Origin: an uncultured Collinsella sp.
GTDB lineage: Bacteria; Actinomycetota; Coriobacteriia; Coriobacteriales; Coriobacteriaceae
Reading direction: 5' to 3'
DNA length: 64,000 bases
Assembly (NCBI GenBank): GCA_905197665.1
Contig: CAJJZP010000001.1
Coordinates: 62,001-126,000, forward strand
Part shown: piece by piece, positions 26,339-35,590 of the stretch
How positions within the stretch are numbered: the first letter of the stretch is position 1
Layout: the number at the start of each line of letters is the position of its first letter
Notes under the pieces: model-generated
Databases searched by the model: none
What the model was told of the DNA's origin: nothing
The model's input: the letters and a program-made list of their open reading frames with translations, nothing else
Made by a program: the position numbers and the translations under genes

Positions 26339-27057
26339 TGCAAAAGGCTATCTATACCACCGTTGGGCTCGACGAGCTTCTGTCGCATGTCCAGGCGCTC
26401 AAGGGCGCCGGTGCCCGCTTTGTGCAGATGCACGCCGAGCGCTGTGTGGACGACGGATCGTATCGCCTGGTCTATACGTTTATCAACGTTCGTGCTGCTC
26501 AGGAGCATATTGCGCAGGACGGCAGCTATGCGATCGAGAATCTGGTGGTTGAGGGAATTGATCGGTACCAGGAGATTCCGTCCATCAGCTCGTACTATCC
26601 GGCGGTATTCCCGTTTGAAAACGAAGCGCACGACCTATTCGGTCTTGCCATCACCGATATGCAGATCGACTTTAAGGGCTTTTTCTACCAGGTCTCGACT
26701 GCCGAGCCCATGAGCGTTATCACGCCCGAGGTGAAGGCTGCGCGAGAGAAAGCCATGAAGGTCCGTGCCGCTGCCGAGGCCAAGGCGCGCAAGGCCGTGG
26801 CCGAGAAGGCCGCCGCTGCTGCGGCTGCTGCAGGGGAGGGCGCCGCGGGCGCTGGTGATGCCGCGGGCGCCGCCGTCGCTCGGCCCGCTGCGGCTGCCGG
26901 CTCCGATGCTCAGCATGACGAGGCCGCGGCCAAGGCCGCACTTAAAGCCGCCGAGATGGAGGCAAAGCTCGCCGCCATGGATCCCGAGAAAGCGGCCAAG
27001 GTCCGCGCGGCGCTTGCCGCCAAGGTCGTCCGCGACAAGCAGAAAAAGGAGGCGTAA
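26338..27057 (+). CDS. echD: Ech-type hydrogenase 30-kDa-like subunit (NuoC-like, EchD)
   Basis: 239 residues. The NuoC/EchD signature YYPAVFPFENEAHDLFGLAI is present near residue 85, before an IDFKGFFYQV segment. From about residue 130 the protein becomes a very Ala/Lys/Glu-rich helical tail of about 100 residues, unlike normal EchD (about 120-150 residues in total). It belongs to the peripheral arm, packing on the large subunit. The ATG overlaps the echC stop (TAATG), so translation is coupled. Confidence 0.88.
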   Translation: MQKAIYTTVGLDELLSHVQALKGAGARFVQMHAERCVDDGSYRLVYTFINVRAAQEHIAQDGSYAIENLVVEGIDRYQEIPSISSYYPAVFPFENEAHDLFGLAITDMQIDFKGFFYQVSTAEPMSVITPEVKAAREKAMKVRAAAEAKARKAVAEKAAAAAAAAGEGAAGAGDAAGAAVARPAAAAGSDAQHDEAAAKAALKAAEMEAKLAAMDPEKAAKVRAALAAKVVRDKQKKEA

Positions 27058-27062
27058 GGTCC

Positions 27063-28151
27063 ATGGCACATCGCTCCGTTATTCCGTTTGGCCCGCAGCA
27101 CCCGGTGCTGCCCGAGCCGCTTCATCTGGACCTGGTGATCGAGGACGACCGCGTTCTCGAGGCAATTCCGCAGATCGGCTTTGTGCACCGCGGACTCGAG
27201 AAGCTCACCGAAAAGCGCGACATGCATCAGTTTGGCTACATCGCCGAGCGCATCTGCGGCATCTGCGCCGTGGGCCACAGTTACGGCTATGCCAGCGCCT
27301 GCGAGCGCATGCTCGGCATCGAGGTGCCCGGGCGCGTGCAGTATATCCGCACCATTTTGCACGAGCTTTCGCGCATTCACTCGCACCTGCTGTGGCTGGG
27401 CCTGCTCGCCGATGCCTTTGGCTTTGAGGCGCTGTTCTATCGGTCGTGGACCCTGCGCGAGCAGATTCTCAAGATCTTCGAGAGCACGTGCGGTGGCCGC
27501 GTGATCCTTTCGATTAACGAGATCGGCGGCCTAAAGCACGACATTGAGGACTCCGAGCTGGCTGGCATTGTCCAGACGCTCGATGCCATGCGTCCCGACT
27601 ACGAGGCCCTGGTGCATACGTTTTTGGACGACGTCAGCTGTGGCGAGCGCCTGCATGGCGTGGGCGTGATCAGCAAGAAGGACGCGCTGGATCTGTCGAT
27701 GGTCGGCCCGTTTGGGCGCGCCTCGGGCGTGGACTACGACGTGCGCATGTTTAGCGACGGTGCCTATGCGGACCTGGCTGCGTTTGAGCCGGTTGTCGCC
27801 ACCGATGGCGATTGCTATGCCCGCTGCCAGGTGCGCTGTGCCGAGGTCACGCAGGCCATGGACATCATTAAGGAGCTTGTGGGCAAGATTCCGCACGACG
27901 GGATCGGCGGGCGCACCAAGCTTACGCCGGCCGACGGCGCACGCGGCGAGGTTGTGATTGAGCAGCCGCGCGGCGAGGCGTATTACTATGTGCGCGGTAA
28001 CGGCACCAAGAACCTGGACCGCTTCCGCGTGCGCACGCCGACGTCGCAGAACCTGGCGGGTCTGACACATGCGCTGCAGGGCGTGCTCCTTGCCAACGTG
28101 CCCATGATTATCCTGACCATCGACCCCTGCATTAGCTGCACGGAAAGGTAG
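27063..28151 (+). CDS. echE: Ech-type [NiFe]-hydrogenase large subunit (NuoD-like, EchE)
   Basis: 362 residues, the catalytic H2-producing or H2-oxidising subunit. The NiFe ligands are intact: RICGICAVGHS (C65, C68) and DPCISCTER (C356, C359). The protein ends only three residues after the last cysteine, so there is no C-terminal tail for a maturation protease to remove, as reported for some group 4 enzymes such as CooH. It follows EchD by 5 bases. No hyp maturation genes are in the window. Confidence 0.93.
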   Translation: MAHRSVIPFGPQHPVLPEPLHLDLVIEDDRVLEAIPQIGFVHRGLEKLTEKRDMHQFGYIAERICGICAVGHSYGYASACERMLGIEVPGRVQYIRTILHELSRIHSHLLWLGLLADAFGFEALFYRSWTLREQILKIFESTCGGRVILSINEIGGLKHDIEDSELAGIVQTLDAMRPDYEALVHTFLDDVSCGERLHGVGVISKKDALDLSMVGPFGRASGVDYDVRMFSDGAYADLAAFEPVVATDGDCYARCQVRCAEVTQAMDIIKELVGKIPHDGIGGRTKLTPADGARGEVVIEQPRGEAYYYVRGNGTKNLDRFRVRTPTSQNLAGLTHALQGVLLANVPMIILTIDPCISCTER

Positions 28152-28158
28152 GCGCGGC

Positions 28159-28500
28159 ATGAGTTTGCTGACATTTGCCAAGACGGCCTTGGGCTCTATG
28201 GTCAAGCAGCCGGTAACGGTGTGCTATCCGCAGGAGAAGCTCGCGGCACCCGAGCGCTTGCGCGGGCATATCGTCAACGACATGGACGCGTGCATCTGCT
28301 GCGGCATGTGTGCGCGTCGCTGTCCGGCGGGCGCGCTCGCAGTCGATCGCAAGGGTGGAACGTGGTCGATCGACCCGTATGCCTGCGTGGTGTGCGGTGA
28401 GTGCATCGAGAGCTGCCCCAAGCACTGCCTGACTATGGACACCGCCCGCACCCCAGTCGCAGCGGACAAGACTCCCACAGTAGAAACCAAGCCGGAGTAG
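28159..28500 (+). CDS. echF: Ech-type hydrogenase polyferredoxin subunit (NuoI-like, EchF)
   Basis: 113 residues with two [4Fe-4S] motifs, CICCGMCARRCPAG and CVVCGECIESCPKHC, as in HycF/HyfH/EchF. It receives electrons from ferredoxin. It is the last gene of the operon; the order fused A/B, C, D, E, F equals echABCDEF. No formate dehydrogenase subunit is present, which favours Ech rather than formate hydrogenlyase. Confidence 0.92.
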   Translation: MSLLTFAKTALGSMVKQPVTVCYPQEKLAAPERLRGHIVNDMDACICCGMCARRCPAGALAVDRKGGTWSIDPYACVVCGECIESCPKHCLTMDTARTPVAADKTPTVETKPE

Positions 28501-28521
28501 CGCAGGGGTAGAACTGGAATA

Positions 28522-28555
28522 GGGGCCGGCGGGGCAAAAATGCCCCGCCGGCCCC
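28522..28555 (+). terminator. Strong GC hairpin after the hydrogenase operon
   Basis: GGGGCCGGCGGGGCA pairs perfectly with TGCCCCGCCGGCCCC around AAAA. It lacks a T tract, so it may act as an mRNA stabiliser or a Rho-assisted stop. Confidence 0.65.
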
Positions 28556-28586
28556 GCGCGTGAGCGCGCGGTTGTGCCGCTGCGAA

Positions 28587-28740
28587 CAAAACTATGCCGG
28601 ATTACGGGACTGGATAGCGAACCTCCGACCATATCGAAAACCAAGATAATAAAACCGCAGGTAGACTGCTTGCTGTTTTTCAAAAATAGGGGGTATGGAT
28701 GAGGGCTCCGACTTTAGCCCCGTAAACCGGCATAGTTTTG
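28587..28740. repeat. Palindromic intergenic element A (154 bp)
   Basis: Outer arms of 22 bp with one mismatch: CAAAACTATGCCGG...CGGG (28587-28608) and its complement (28719-28740). The interior carries CGACCA near its left end and AAAACCGCAGGTAGAC. Same length and arms as element C. Confidence 0.85.
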
Positions 28741-28833
28741 AAATGGCACCATATCAGTAACAGCCTTTGATCTCCCGTGGACAGAGGGAAACGGATCATT
28801 TTTGCCTTGCGAGGGCTGCCGCGTGACCCGTCT

Positions 28834-28993
28834 GCCACGAAATGGGCCCATCTACTATGTTTAGGCGGCAGCCCTCGACCACGGCAAGTAATGTGAAATG
28901 AAAACCGCAGGTAGAACGCCTGCGATTTTTCATGAAACGCGGCTATGGTCAGGGGTATCGGATCAAACGTAGTAGATGGGCCCATTTCGTGGC
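28834..28993. repeat. Palindromic intergenic element B (160 bp)
   Basis: Outer arms of 29 bp with one mismatch, beginning GCCACGAAATGGGCCCATC (28834-28862 and 28965-28993), unrelated to the arms of A and C. The interior contains CGACCA, GAAAACCGCAGGTAGAACGC and GGCTATGGTCA, which are shared with A and C. Confidence 0.85.
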
Positions 28994-29084
28994 GGGCGCC
29001 GTCAGCCGATCTCCGCGGGCGGAAGAAAGCAGATCATTTTGGTCTCGCAAGGCTTGCGGAGGCACTCGCGCAGGGCCGCCCGAA

Positions 29085-29238
29085 CAAAACTATGCCGGTT
29101 TACTACGATGAACTCGACATTCCCGACCATGACTGCATTTTTCTAAATATCGCAAGCGTTCTACCTGCGGTTTTGGAAGCGTGCAATTTGCCGTGGTCGA
29201 AGGTGGGCGATTCATCGTAGTAAACCGGCATAGTTTTG
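29085..29238. repeat. Palindromic intergenic element C (154 bp)
   Basis: Perfect 28-bp outer arms (29085-29112 and 29211-29238) beginning CAAAACTATGCCGGTTTAC. The interior is in the opposite orientation to A and B: GCGTTCTACCTGCGGTTTT, with CGACCA on the left and TGGTCG on the right. The flanks (TTTGAAATGGCA on the right) match those of element A. Confidence 0.88.
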
Positions 29239-29298
29239 AAATGGCATTAAATCGATAGCAGCCATTTTGCTATGCCGGGGTGGTCGGTTGTTGGGCAA

Positions 29299-29928
29299 TT
29301 ACCCTCGCAGGTAGGCGATGGCGATCTGCGTGCGGTTGCGTAGGCCCATTTTGGCAAGGATCGAGCTGATGTGGTTGCGTACGGTGCCTTCGCCCATGTA
29401 AGCGGCGGCGGCAATCTCCTTGTTATCGAGGCCGCGGGCGATGAGCTCGGCGACTTCGAACTCACGGTCGGTCAGGCTGGCAAAGGCGGCGGGTCGGCGA
29501 GGCGTGCTGGCATCGGCGCCTGTCCCGTCAAAATCGATGTCCTCGATCGCCTTGCCCTCGAGCACGCGTTTGCCGTCCATGACCTGCGCCAGTGCCGGTG
29601 GAATGGCGGCGACATCGGTTTTGATCAGGTAGCCGCGGGCGCCCAGTTTGAGCGCCGACACAATGTACTCGTCATCCGAGAATGTTGTCAGAAACACCAC
29701 GCGCGCCGCAGGGTCGCGCTCGAGGATCTCGCGTGCCGCCGAAAGGCCGTCGCGCCCCGGCATCTGGATGTCGAGTAGCGCGATATCGGGCGCGTGCTCG
29801 GCGTAGAGCGCGACCGCGTCGTCGCCATTGGCGCCGGTACCCACCACCTCGATCTGCGGCTGTGCGCCCAGGATAATCTTGAGCGAATCGACCACCAAAC
29901 GGTCGTCGTCGACAACTATGAGCCTCAT
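29299..29928 (-). CDS. NarL/LuxR-type response regulator
   Basis: 209 residues. The receiver domain has acidic D7-D9, phospho-acceptor D53 (LLDIQMPG), T81/T82 and K103. The C-terminal LuxR helix-turn-helix reads LTDREFEVAELIARGLDNKE...VRNHISSILAKMGL. It overlaps the kinase gene by four bases (ATGA), so the pair is co-translated. The divergent ABC-2 transporter at 31.3 kb is the most likely target, as is common for DesK/LiaS-like systems; this is inferred from position. Confidence 0.93.
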   Translation of the reverse strand: MRLIVVDDDRLVVDSLKIILGAQPQIEVVGTGANGDDAVALYAEHAPDIALLDIQMPGRDGLSAAREILERDPAARVVFLTTFSDDEYIVSALKLGARGYLIKTDVAAIPPALAQVMDGKRVLEGKAIEDIDFDGTGADASTPRRPAAFASLTDREFEVAELIARGLDNKEIAAAAYMGEGTVRNHISSILAKMGLRNRTQIAIAYLRG

Positions 29929-31070
29929 CGGGCCTCATCTCCTTGCTGTTTGGGAACGGTGGCAAACACACGCCAGCCGCCGGCGCCGGCGCGCGGGCCG
30001 GCGGTGAAGGTGCCGCCAAGCGCCTCGACGCGCTCGCGCATGGAGCCGAGCCCCATGCCCTCGGCGATGCCGCGACCGCCCGTCTGGGTCCCGCCCGTGC
30101 CATCGTCGGTAACGATGAGCTGGTAAAACGATGGATGCTCCAAGCATCGCACAACAACGTTTTGCGCGCGGGCGTGGCGCATGGTGTTGGAGAGCACCTC
30201 GCGCAGGACCGCCGCAAAGCAGTTGGTGATGTTGGCGGGCGCATGCTCGGCCAAAACCTCAAGCTCAATCTGCGGGCCGCCATCTGAGCACGCGCCTTCC
30301 ACGATGCACTCGAGCTGTACGGAGAGGTCGGCGGCAGTGTCATTGAGCGCGTGGACGCTGGCGCGCACAAGTTGGAGCGCCTCGTCAACGGTGTGCTTGA
30401 CGTCGGCGAAATCGGCGGCAACCCTGGGCTCGTCGGCGTGCACGACGCGCAGGGCCTCGGTCTGCAGCGAGGCACGTGTAAGTTGGTGGCCAACGCTATC
30501 GTGGATCTCGCGCGCGATGCGGGCGCGTTCGGCGAGTGTCGCGAGCTCGACTTCGTAGTCCTGGCGGTCGGCAAGGTCACGGTTGCGCGCTTCGAGCGCG
30601 AGGGCTCGTTCCTGCAGCTCGTCGCGGATGCGGCGCATGCGCTGCTGCTCGCGCTCCAACTGGGCGGTACGCAGTGACAGTAGGGTGGCGGCGACTGAAA
30701 GGATGGCGGTCAGCAGGAGCGTTCGAGCGGCAAGCGCGTCGGCGCGAAGGTCCGCGACGAGTGCAAAGACAAAGGCGACGCCAATGCCCAGCGCGACCCA
30801 AACGCGTTCACGGCGCACGCGCCGCGCGATGTCATAGAGGGCGAGGGGCGCAAACGGCACAAACGGCGGCACGAAGACAGCCGCGATGATGTAAGCGTAG
30901 CTCGCGGCCTCGCTTGTGCGGCTCGTGCGTTCCTTCTGTGCGAGCTCGGCCAGCGAGGTGGCAATAACGCCAAGGCAAAACGCCGCGACCAGGCGAGCGT
31001 CCACAGCAAGGCCCGTGGCGGCCGCAATGCAGCACGCCAGCACGATCGATTTGTCGAAAAGCCTGTTCAT
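29925..31070 (-). CDS. HisKA_3-family sensor histidine kinase
   Basis: 381 residues. Four or five hydrophobic segments (about 8-40, 55-80, 90-108, 115-133) form the membrane sensor. A coiled segment follows, then the H-box AREIHDSVGHQ with H190, and an ATPase domain with LREVLSNTMRHA and GMGLGSMRERVEALGG. The start MNRLFDKS at 31070 is preferred because the longer open frame upstream lacks membrane-protein character, but no clear ribosome site precedes it. No extracellular domain is large enough for a solute sensor, so it may sense the membrane or a drug. Confidence 0.9.
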   Translation of the reverse strand: MNRLFDKSIVLACCIAAATGLAVDARLVAAFCLGVIATSLAELAQKERTSRTSEAASYAYIIAAVFVPPFVPFAPLALYDIARRVRRERVWVALGIGVAFVFALVADLRADALAARTLLLTAILSVAATLLSLRTAQLEREQQRMRRIRDELQERALALEARNRDLADRQDYEVELATLAERARIAREIHDSVGHQLTRASLQTEALRVVHADEPRVAADFADVKHTVDEALQLVRASVHALNDTAADLSVQLECIVEGACSDGGPQIELEVLAEHAPANITNCFAAVLREVLSNTMRHARAQNVVVRCLEHPSFYQLIVTDDGTGGTQTGGRGIAEGMGLGSMRERVEALGGTFTAGPRAGAGGWRVFATVPKQQGDEAR

Positions 31071-31281
31071 ACGGGTATTGTACGCGAAGCCGCGCGCGGG
31101 GGAGGCGCCGCCCGGGGCAACCGTGACATTCCTCCCGCGCGGCAAAGCGGCGTCGATCGCTCGCGCGAGCGGGGGTTTCGCCTCCGCCCCCTCGCACTCG
31201 TGACAAAGCTCACTGGTGCGCGCCGTCCGCTCCTGCGATGATGCAATCGTACCGGGCCACGACCAACAGAAGGGCCGCCTC

Positions 31282-32220
31282 ATGACAGACATCGTCCACG
31301 TCGAAAACCTCGTCAAGCGCTACGATGACCTTATTGCGCTCGACCACTTTAACCTGAGCATCGCCCCCGGCGAGATCTTTGGCCTGCTGGGCCCCAACGG
31401 CTCGGGCAAAACCACGTCCATCAACTGTATCTTGCAGCTGCTTGCCTACGACAAAGGCACCATTGAGCTGTTCGGCGAGCCCATGACGCCCACCCGCTAC
31501 GACCTTAAGCGTCGCGTCGGCGTGGTGCCACAGCAGGTGGCGGTGTTCGACGAGCTCACCGTGCGCGAAAACATCGACTATTTCTGCAGCCTCTACGTCA
31601 ACGACCGCAAGCGCCGCCGCGCGCTGGTGGACGAGGCGATCGACTTTGTCGGCCTGGGCGACTTTACCAAGTTTCGTCCCGGAAAGCTCTCGGGCGGCTT
31701 GGCACGCCGCCTCAACATTGCCTGCGGCATCGCGCACAAGCCCGAGCTCATCTTTTTTGACGAGCCCACGGTGGCGGTCGACCCGCAGAGCCGCAACGCC
31801 ATCCTGGAGGGCATCTGCCGCCTGCGCGACGAGGGCGCCACGGTGGTGTATACCAGCCATTACATGGAGGAAGTCGAGCAGATTTGCAGCCGCATCATGA
31901 TCATGGACGGCGGGCGCGTGCTGGCGCGGGGCACCAACGACGAGCTCAAGCGCATGATCCAGATGGGCGAGCGCGTGACCGTCGAGGTCGGCGCCGTCGA
32001 GCCCGTCACGGTCGAGCGGCTGCGCGCCCTCGAGCACGTGCTTTCGGTCGAGCTGTCCGGCGGCGAACTCGTCTGTACCTGTGAGGCGAGCCCGCACAAT
32101 CTGGTCGACATCCTCGACACGCTGCGTGCTGCCGACGTGGCGCTCGGCCGCATTTATTCCGAGCCGCCGACCCTCAACGACGTGTTCCTCGAGATCACCG
32201 GCCGCGAGCTGCGCGACTAG
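31282..32220 (+). CDS. ABC-2-type exporter ATP-binding protein
   Basis: 312 residues. Walker A is GLLGPNGSGKTT, the Q-loop is VVPQQ, the signature is LSGGLARR, Walker B is LIFFDEP, and the H-loop is YTSHYMEE. A C-terminal extension of about 80 residues follows, as in DrrA/NatA-type exporters. The ATG at 31282 (MTDIVHVENLVKRY) is chosen over the longer frame. First gene of a three-gene operon with two permeases, divergent from the two-component system. Substrate unknown; antibiotic or lipid export is typical of the group. Confidence 0.92.
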   Translation: MTDIVHVENLVKRYDDLIALDHFNLSIAPGEIFGLLGPNGSGKTTSINCILQLLAYDKGTIELFGEPMTPTRYDLKRRVGVVPQQVAVFDELTVRENIDYFCSLYVNDRKRRRALVDEAIDFVGLGDFTKFRPGKLSGGLARRLNIACGIAHKPELIFFDEPTVAVDPQSRNAILEGICRLRDEGATVVYTSHYMEEVEQICSRIMIMDGGRVLARGTNDELKRMIQMGERVTVEVGAVEPVTVERLRALEHVLSVELSGGELVCTCEASPHNLVDILDTLRAADVALGRIYSEPPTLNDVFLEITGRELRD

Positions 32221-32229
32221 GGGGTGGCC

Positions 32230-33417
32230 ATGTTCAACACTATCATCACCACGCTCAAGACGCTATTGCGTCGACCGAGTACATGGGTTTGGGGCGCGAT
32301 CTTTCCCATTGCGCTTTCAACGATGTTCATGTTTATGTTTGTGAACCTCAGCTCTGACGGAAAGGTCGACCCGGTGCCGGTTGCCGTCGTGGCGGACGAG
32401 GCCTGGGACGCTTCGACCTTTAAGAACGTGGCGGCTTCGCTTGCCAAGGAAGGTGACGACCAGCTGCTCGAGATTCACGAGTGCGAGGATGCGGACGCCG
32501 CGAACCGTGCGCTCAAGTCCGGCGAGGTCGCGGGCATCTATACGGTCGACGCTGCGGGCACGCCCAGGCTCACGCTGCTGTCGAGTTACGACAGCTCGCG
32601 CGCCTCGTCGGTGCTCACCGACCGCAGCATCCTTGAAACGGTGGCAAGCTCGTATACGCAAAATGTCGAGCTCATGCGCCAGATTGCCCAGGACAACCCG
32701 GCGGTGCTCGCCGATCCGGCGGCGGTTGCGCACGCCCTGTCGCTCGAGGGCGGAACCCGCCGCGTGAGCCTGACTCGTGCCACGCCCGATGGCACGGTCA
32801 TCTACTACTACGCGCTCTTTGGCCTGGTCGCGATGATGTCTGCCGAGTTTGCCGCCTTGAGCGTCGTCGATTTGCAGCCTAATCTGTCGGGCCTTGGCGC
32901 GCGCCGCTGCGTGGGCGGTCTTTCCAAGACGGCGTCGCTGGCCGGCATTTTTGTCGGCTCGTGGCTGGTTTCCTTTGCATCGATGGCGGTTGCGATCGGC
33001 CACGTGCGCCTGGTCGTGGGCGTCGACTTTGGCGGGCGCGAGGGGTTGTGCCTGCTGGGCGGGGCTGCATCCGCGCTTGCCGCCACGGGCCTGGGGCTTT
33101 TTGTGGGCACGCTTCCCGTTAAGGGCGGCAAGGCATCCAAGTCGGGCATCCTCACGGGCTTTGCCACCACGTGCGCCCTGTTCGCCGGCCTCTACGGCGA
33201 GCCGGCGATGGCGCTTGCCGACGACGTCGCCCGCGCTTGTCCGGTCGAGTGCTGGCTCAACCCCGTCAAGCTCATCTGCGACATGTTCAATCGCCTGTAT
33301 TTCTTTGAGGACCTGGGGCCCTTCGCTGTTCGCGCCGGCGCGCTCGTCCTGATGGCCCTGGTGTTTGTCGCCGCCGCTACGCTGATCTTTGGAAGGAGCC
33401 GCTATGAGCACCTTTAA
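32230..33417 (+). CDS. ABC-2-type permease 1
   Basis: 395 residues. One N-terminal transmembrane helix (about 20-40), a large extracytoplasmic domain (about 45-195), then five hydrophobic helices up to the C-terminus, the standard ABC-2 permease layout. GGGGGTGG precedes the ATG at 32230, 9 bases after the ATPase stop. It overlaps permease 2 by 14 bases. It pairs with permease 2 as a heterodimeric exporter channel. Confidence 0.88.
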   Translation: MFNTIITTLKTLLRRPSTWVWGAIFPIALSTMFMFMFVNLSSDGKVDPVPVAVVADEAWDASTFKNVAASLAKEGDDQLLEIHECEDADAANRALKSGEVAGIYTVDAAGTPRLTLLSSYDSSRASSVLTDRSILETVASSYTQNVELMRQIAQDNPAVLADPAAVAHALSLEGGTRRVSLTRATPDGTVIYYYALFGLVAMMSAEFAALSVVDLQPNLSGLGARRCVGGLSKTASLAGIFVGSWLVSFASMAVAIGHVRLVVGVDFGGREGLCLLGGAASALAATGLGLFVGTLPVKGGKASKSGILTGFATTCALFAGLYGEPAMALADDVARACPVECWLNPVKLICDMFNRLYFFEDLGPFAVRAGALVLMALVFVAAATLIFGRSRYEHL

Positions 33418-34609
33418 GACCGCGCTTCGCATGGCGCTGGCGCACCCGTTCTACCTGCTCATCTATACGGTGTTCATCTCGCTCATGGGCGTATTCATCG
33501 CGGCTTCGGTGAGCTGGAACTCGTCGCAGCTTACCGAGTACAAGCCCTACGACACCAACGTGATCGTGGTCGACCGCGACAATAGCGACCTTTCGCGGGC
33601 GCTTACCAAGCACCTGGGCTCACGCTTTGACCTGGTCACGGGCGTCGGCGACGACACATACGACCTTGCCGACGCGCTCTCCAAGAGCAACAGCGCCAAG
33701 GGCAGTGCCGATTGCGTGTTCTTTATCCCGGAGGGGTTTGAGGACGATCTTGTTGCAGCCGCCCGTGCGGGGGAGGCCCTGCCCAAGCTCGACGTGACCT
33801 ATGGTTCCGGCACCATGGCGGCGGCGCTTTCGTCCGCCGAGGCCTCGCGCTGGATCTCGCTCGCGGGCGCTGCGGCGGCGCTTGAACCCGCTGCCTCCAA
33901 CGGTGACGTCGCAAGGGCCGCCGAGCACGCGGCCGCAAAGCGCGCGGAGGTCCAGATCGAGCAGGTCAAGGTCGACTCGACTGCTGCTACCACGCTCGAG
34001 TCGTACTTCAACTTTGGCGCGTACGCGATCCTCTCGTCGGTCATCGTGTCGGTGGGACTGGTGTTTTCGGGCATGAACGAGCCCGAGCGCGTGCGCCGCA
34101 TGGATGCCAGCCCGGTCTCTGAGCGCCAGCGTTCGCTCGCTGTGTTCGCGGCCGCCGCCGTGCTCGCCGTCTGCATCTGGCTCGTGTCGAGCATGATGGG
34201 CGTCGTGGGCTTTGCCAGCGCGGTTGCCGAGGTCGGCGTGGGTCGCGTGTGCCTGGCGCTGGCGGCAACGTTTGCCCTGGCGTGCACGCCGCTGGCCGTT
34301 GGCTTTACGCTGTCGAGCCTGGGCGCGCGCGAGGAGCTGCTCAACGGTGTGGGCAACCTGCTCGGCATGCTCATGACGTTTTTGGGCGGCGCCTGGATGC
34401 CACTGTCGCTCATGGGCTCGGCCGTGCAGACGGTGGCGCACTTTGTGCCGACGTATTGGGTGAACGACGCGATCGGCAAGGCGCTCGCCGCGGACCTGAC
34501 GTCCACCGTGCTGGGCGACATCGCCTGCGATCTGGGCGTCACGGTGCTCTTTGCCGCGGCCATCGCCGCCGTAGGCCTAGCCCTCGCCCACAACAAATCC
34601 CGCGCCTAA
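33404..34609 (+). CDS. ABC-2-type permease 2
   Basis: 401 residues with the same layout as permease 1: one N-terminal helix, an outer domain (about 45-190), then a block of helices with the MNEPERVRRMDASPVSERQR cytoplasmic loop found in YhgE/ABC-2 proteins. GGAAGGAG lies 5 bases before the ATG at 33404, inside the end of permease 1. Last gene of the exporter operon. Confidence 0.88.
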   Translation: MSTFKTALRMALAHPFYLLIYTVFISLMGVFIAASVSWNSSQLTEYKPYDTNVIVVDRDNSDLSRALTKHLGSRFDLVTGVGDDTYDLADALSKSNSAKGSADCVFFIPEGFEDDLVAAARAGEALPKLDVTYGSGTMAAALSSAEASRWISLAGAAAALEPAASNGDVARAAEHAAAKRAEVQIEQVKVDSTAATTLESYFNFGAYAILSSVIVSVGLVFSGMNEPERVRRMDASPVSERQRSLAVFAAAAVLAVCIWLVSSMMGVVGFASAVAEVGVGRVCLALAATFALACTPLAVGFTLSSLGAREELLNGVGNLLGMLMTFLGGAWMPLSLMGSAVQTVAHFVPTYWVNDAIGKALAADLTSTVLGDIACDLGVTVLFAAAIAAVGLALAHNKSRA

Positions 34610-34617
34610 CCGCCTAG

Positions 34618-34774
34618 CCATTGGGGACGTTCTTAAACGACCGGTCGCTGGGGACAGTCTTTGCCGATTCGCCGGCTCGCCGGCCGGACTGGCAAGAGCT
34701 GTCCCTGGCGGCACTCATTGGGGACAGACTTAAATGAGTGGTCTCAGTCATTTAAGTCTGTCCCCAATGACTAG
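34618..34774. repeat. REP-like inverted repeat region, copy 1
   Basis: Starts with CATTGGGGACGTTCTTAAA and ends with a perfect 23-bp inverted repeat (34715-34737 against 34748-34770) built on TGGGGACAGACTTAAATGA. A GC hairpin (CCGGCTCGCCGGCCGG) lies between. The order of blocks is shared with 38258-38380. Confidence 0.85.
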
Positions 34775-34856
34775 TCTGAAATAAATTCCAGGCCTCGCTC
34801 CAAAAATAGTTCGCCCAGGTTTACTATTATGCTCATAAAGTAGCAAGAGGCTAACA

Positions 34857-35582
<726 letters not shown>

Positions 35583-35590
35583 GCGACGCC

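Noticed and set aside
22826..28500. Formate hydrogenlyase or respiratory complex I
   Set aside because: No formate dehydrogenase; only six complex-I-like modules, with intact NiFe cysteines in the large subunit, so it is an Ech-type hydrogenase.
28945..29220. A 91-codon frame across elements B and C
   Set aside because: It is built from palindrome arms and repeat core, so it is unlikely to be a gene.
28587..29238. CRISPR array
   Set aside because: Repeats are long palindromes with unequal spacing and shared interiors, not short direct repeats with unique spacers; no cas genes nearby.
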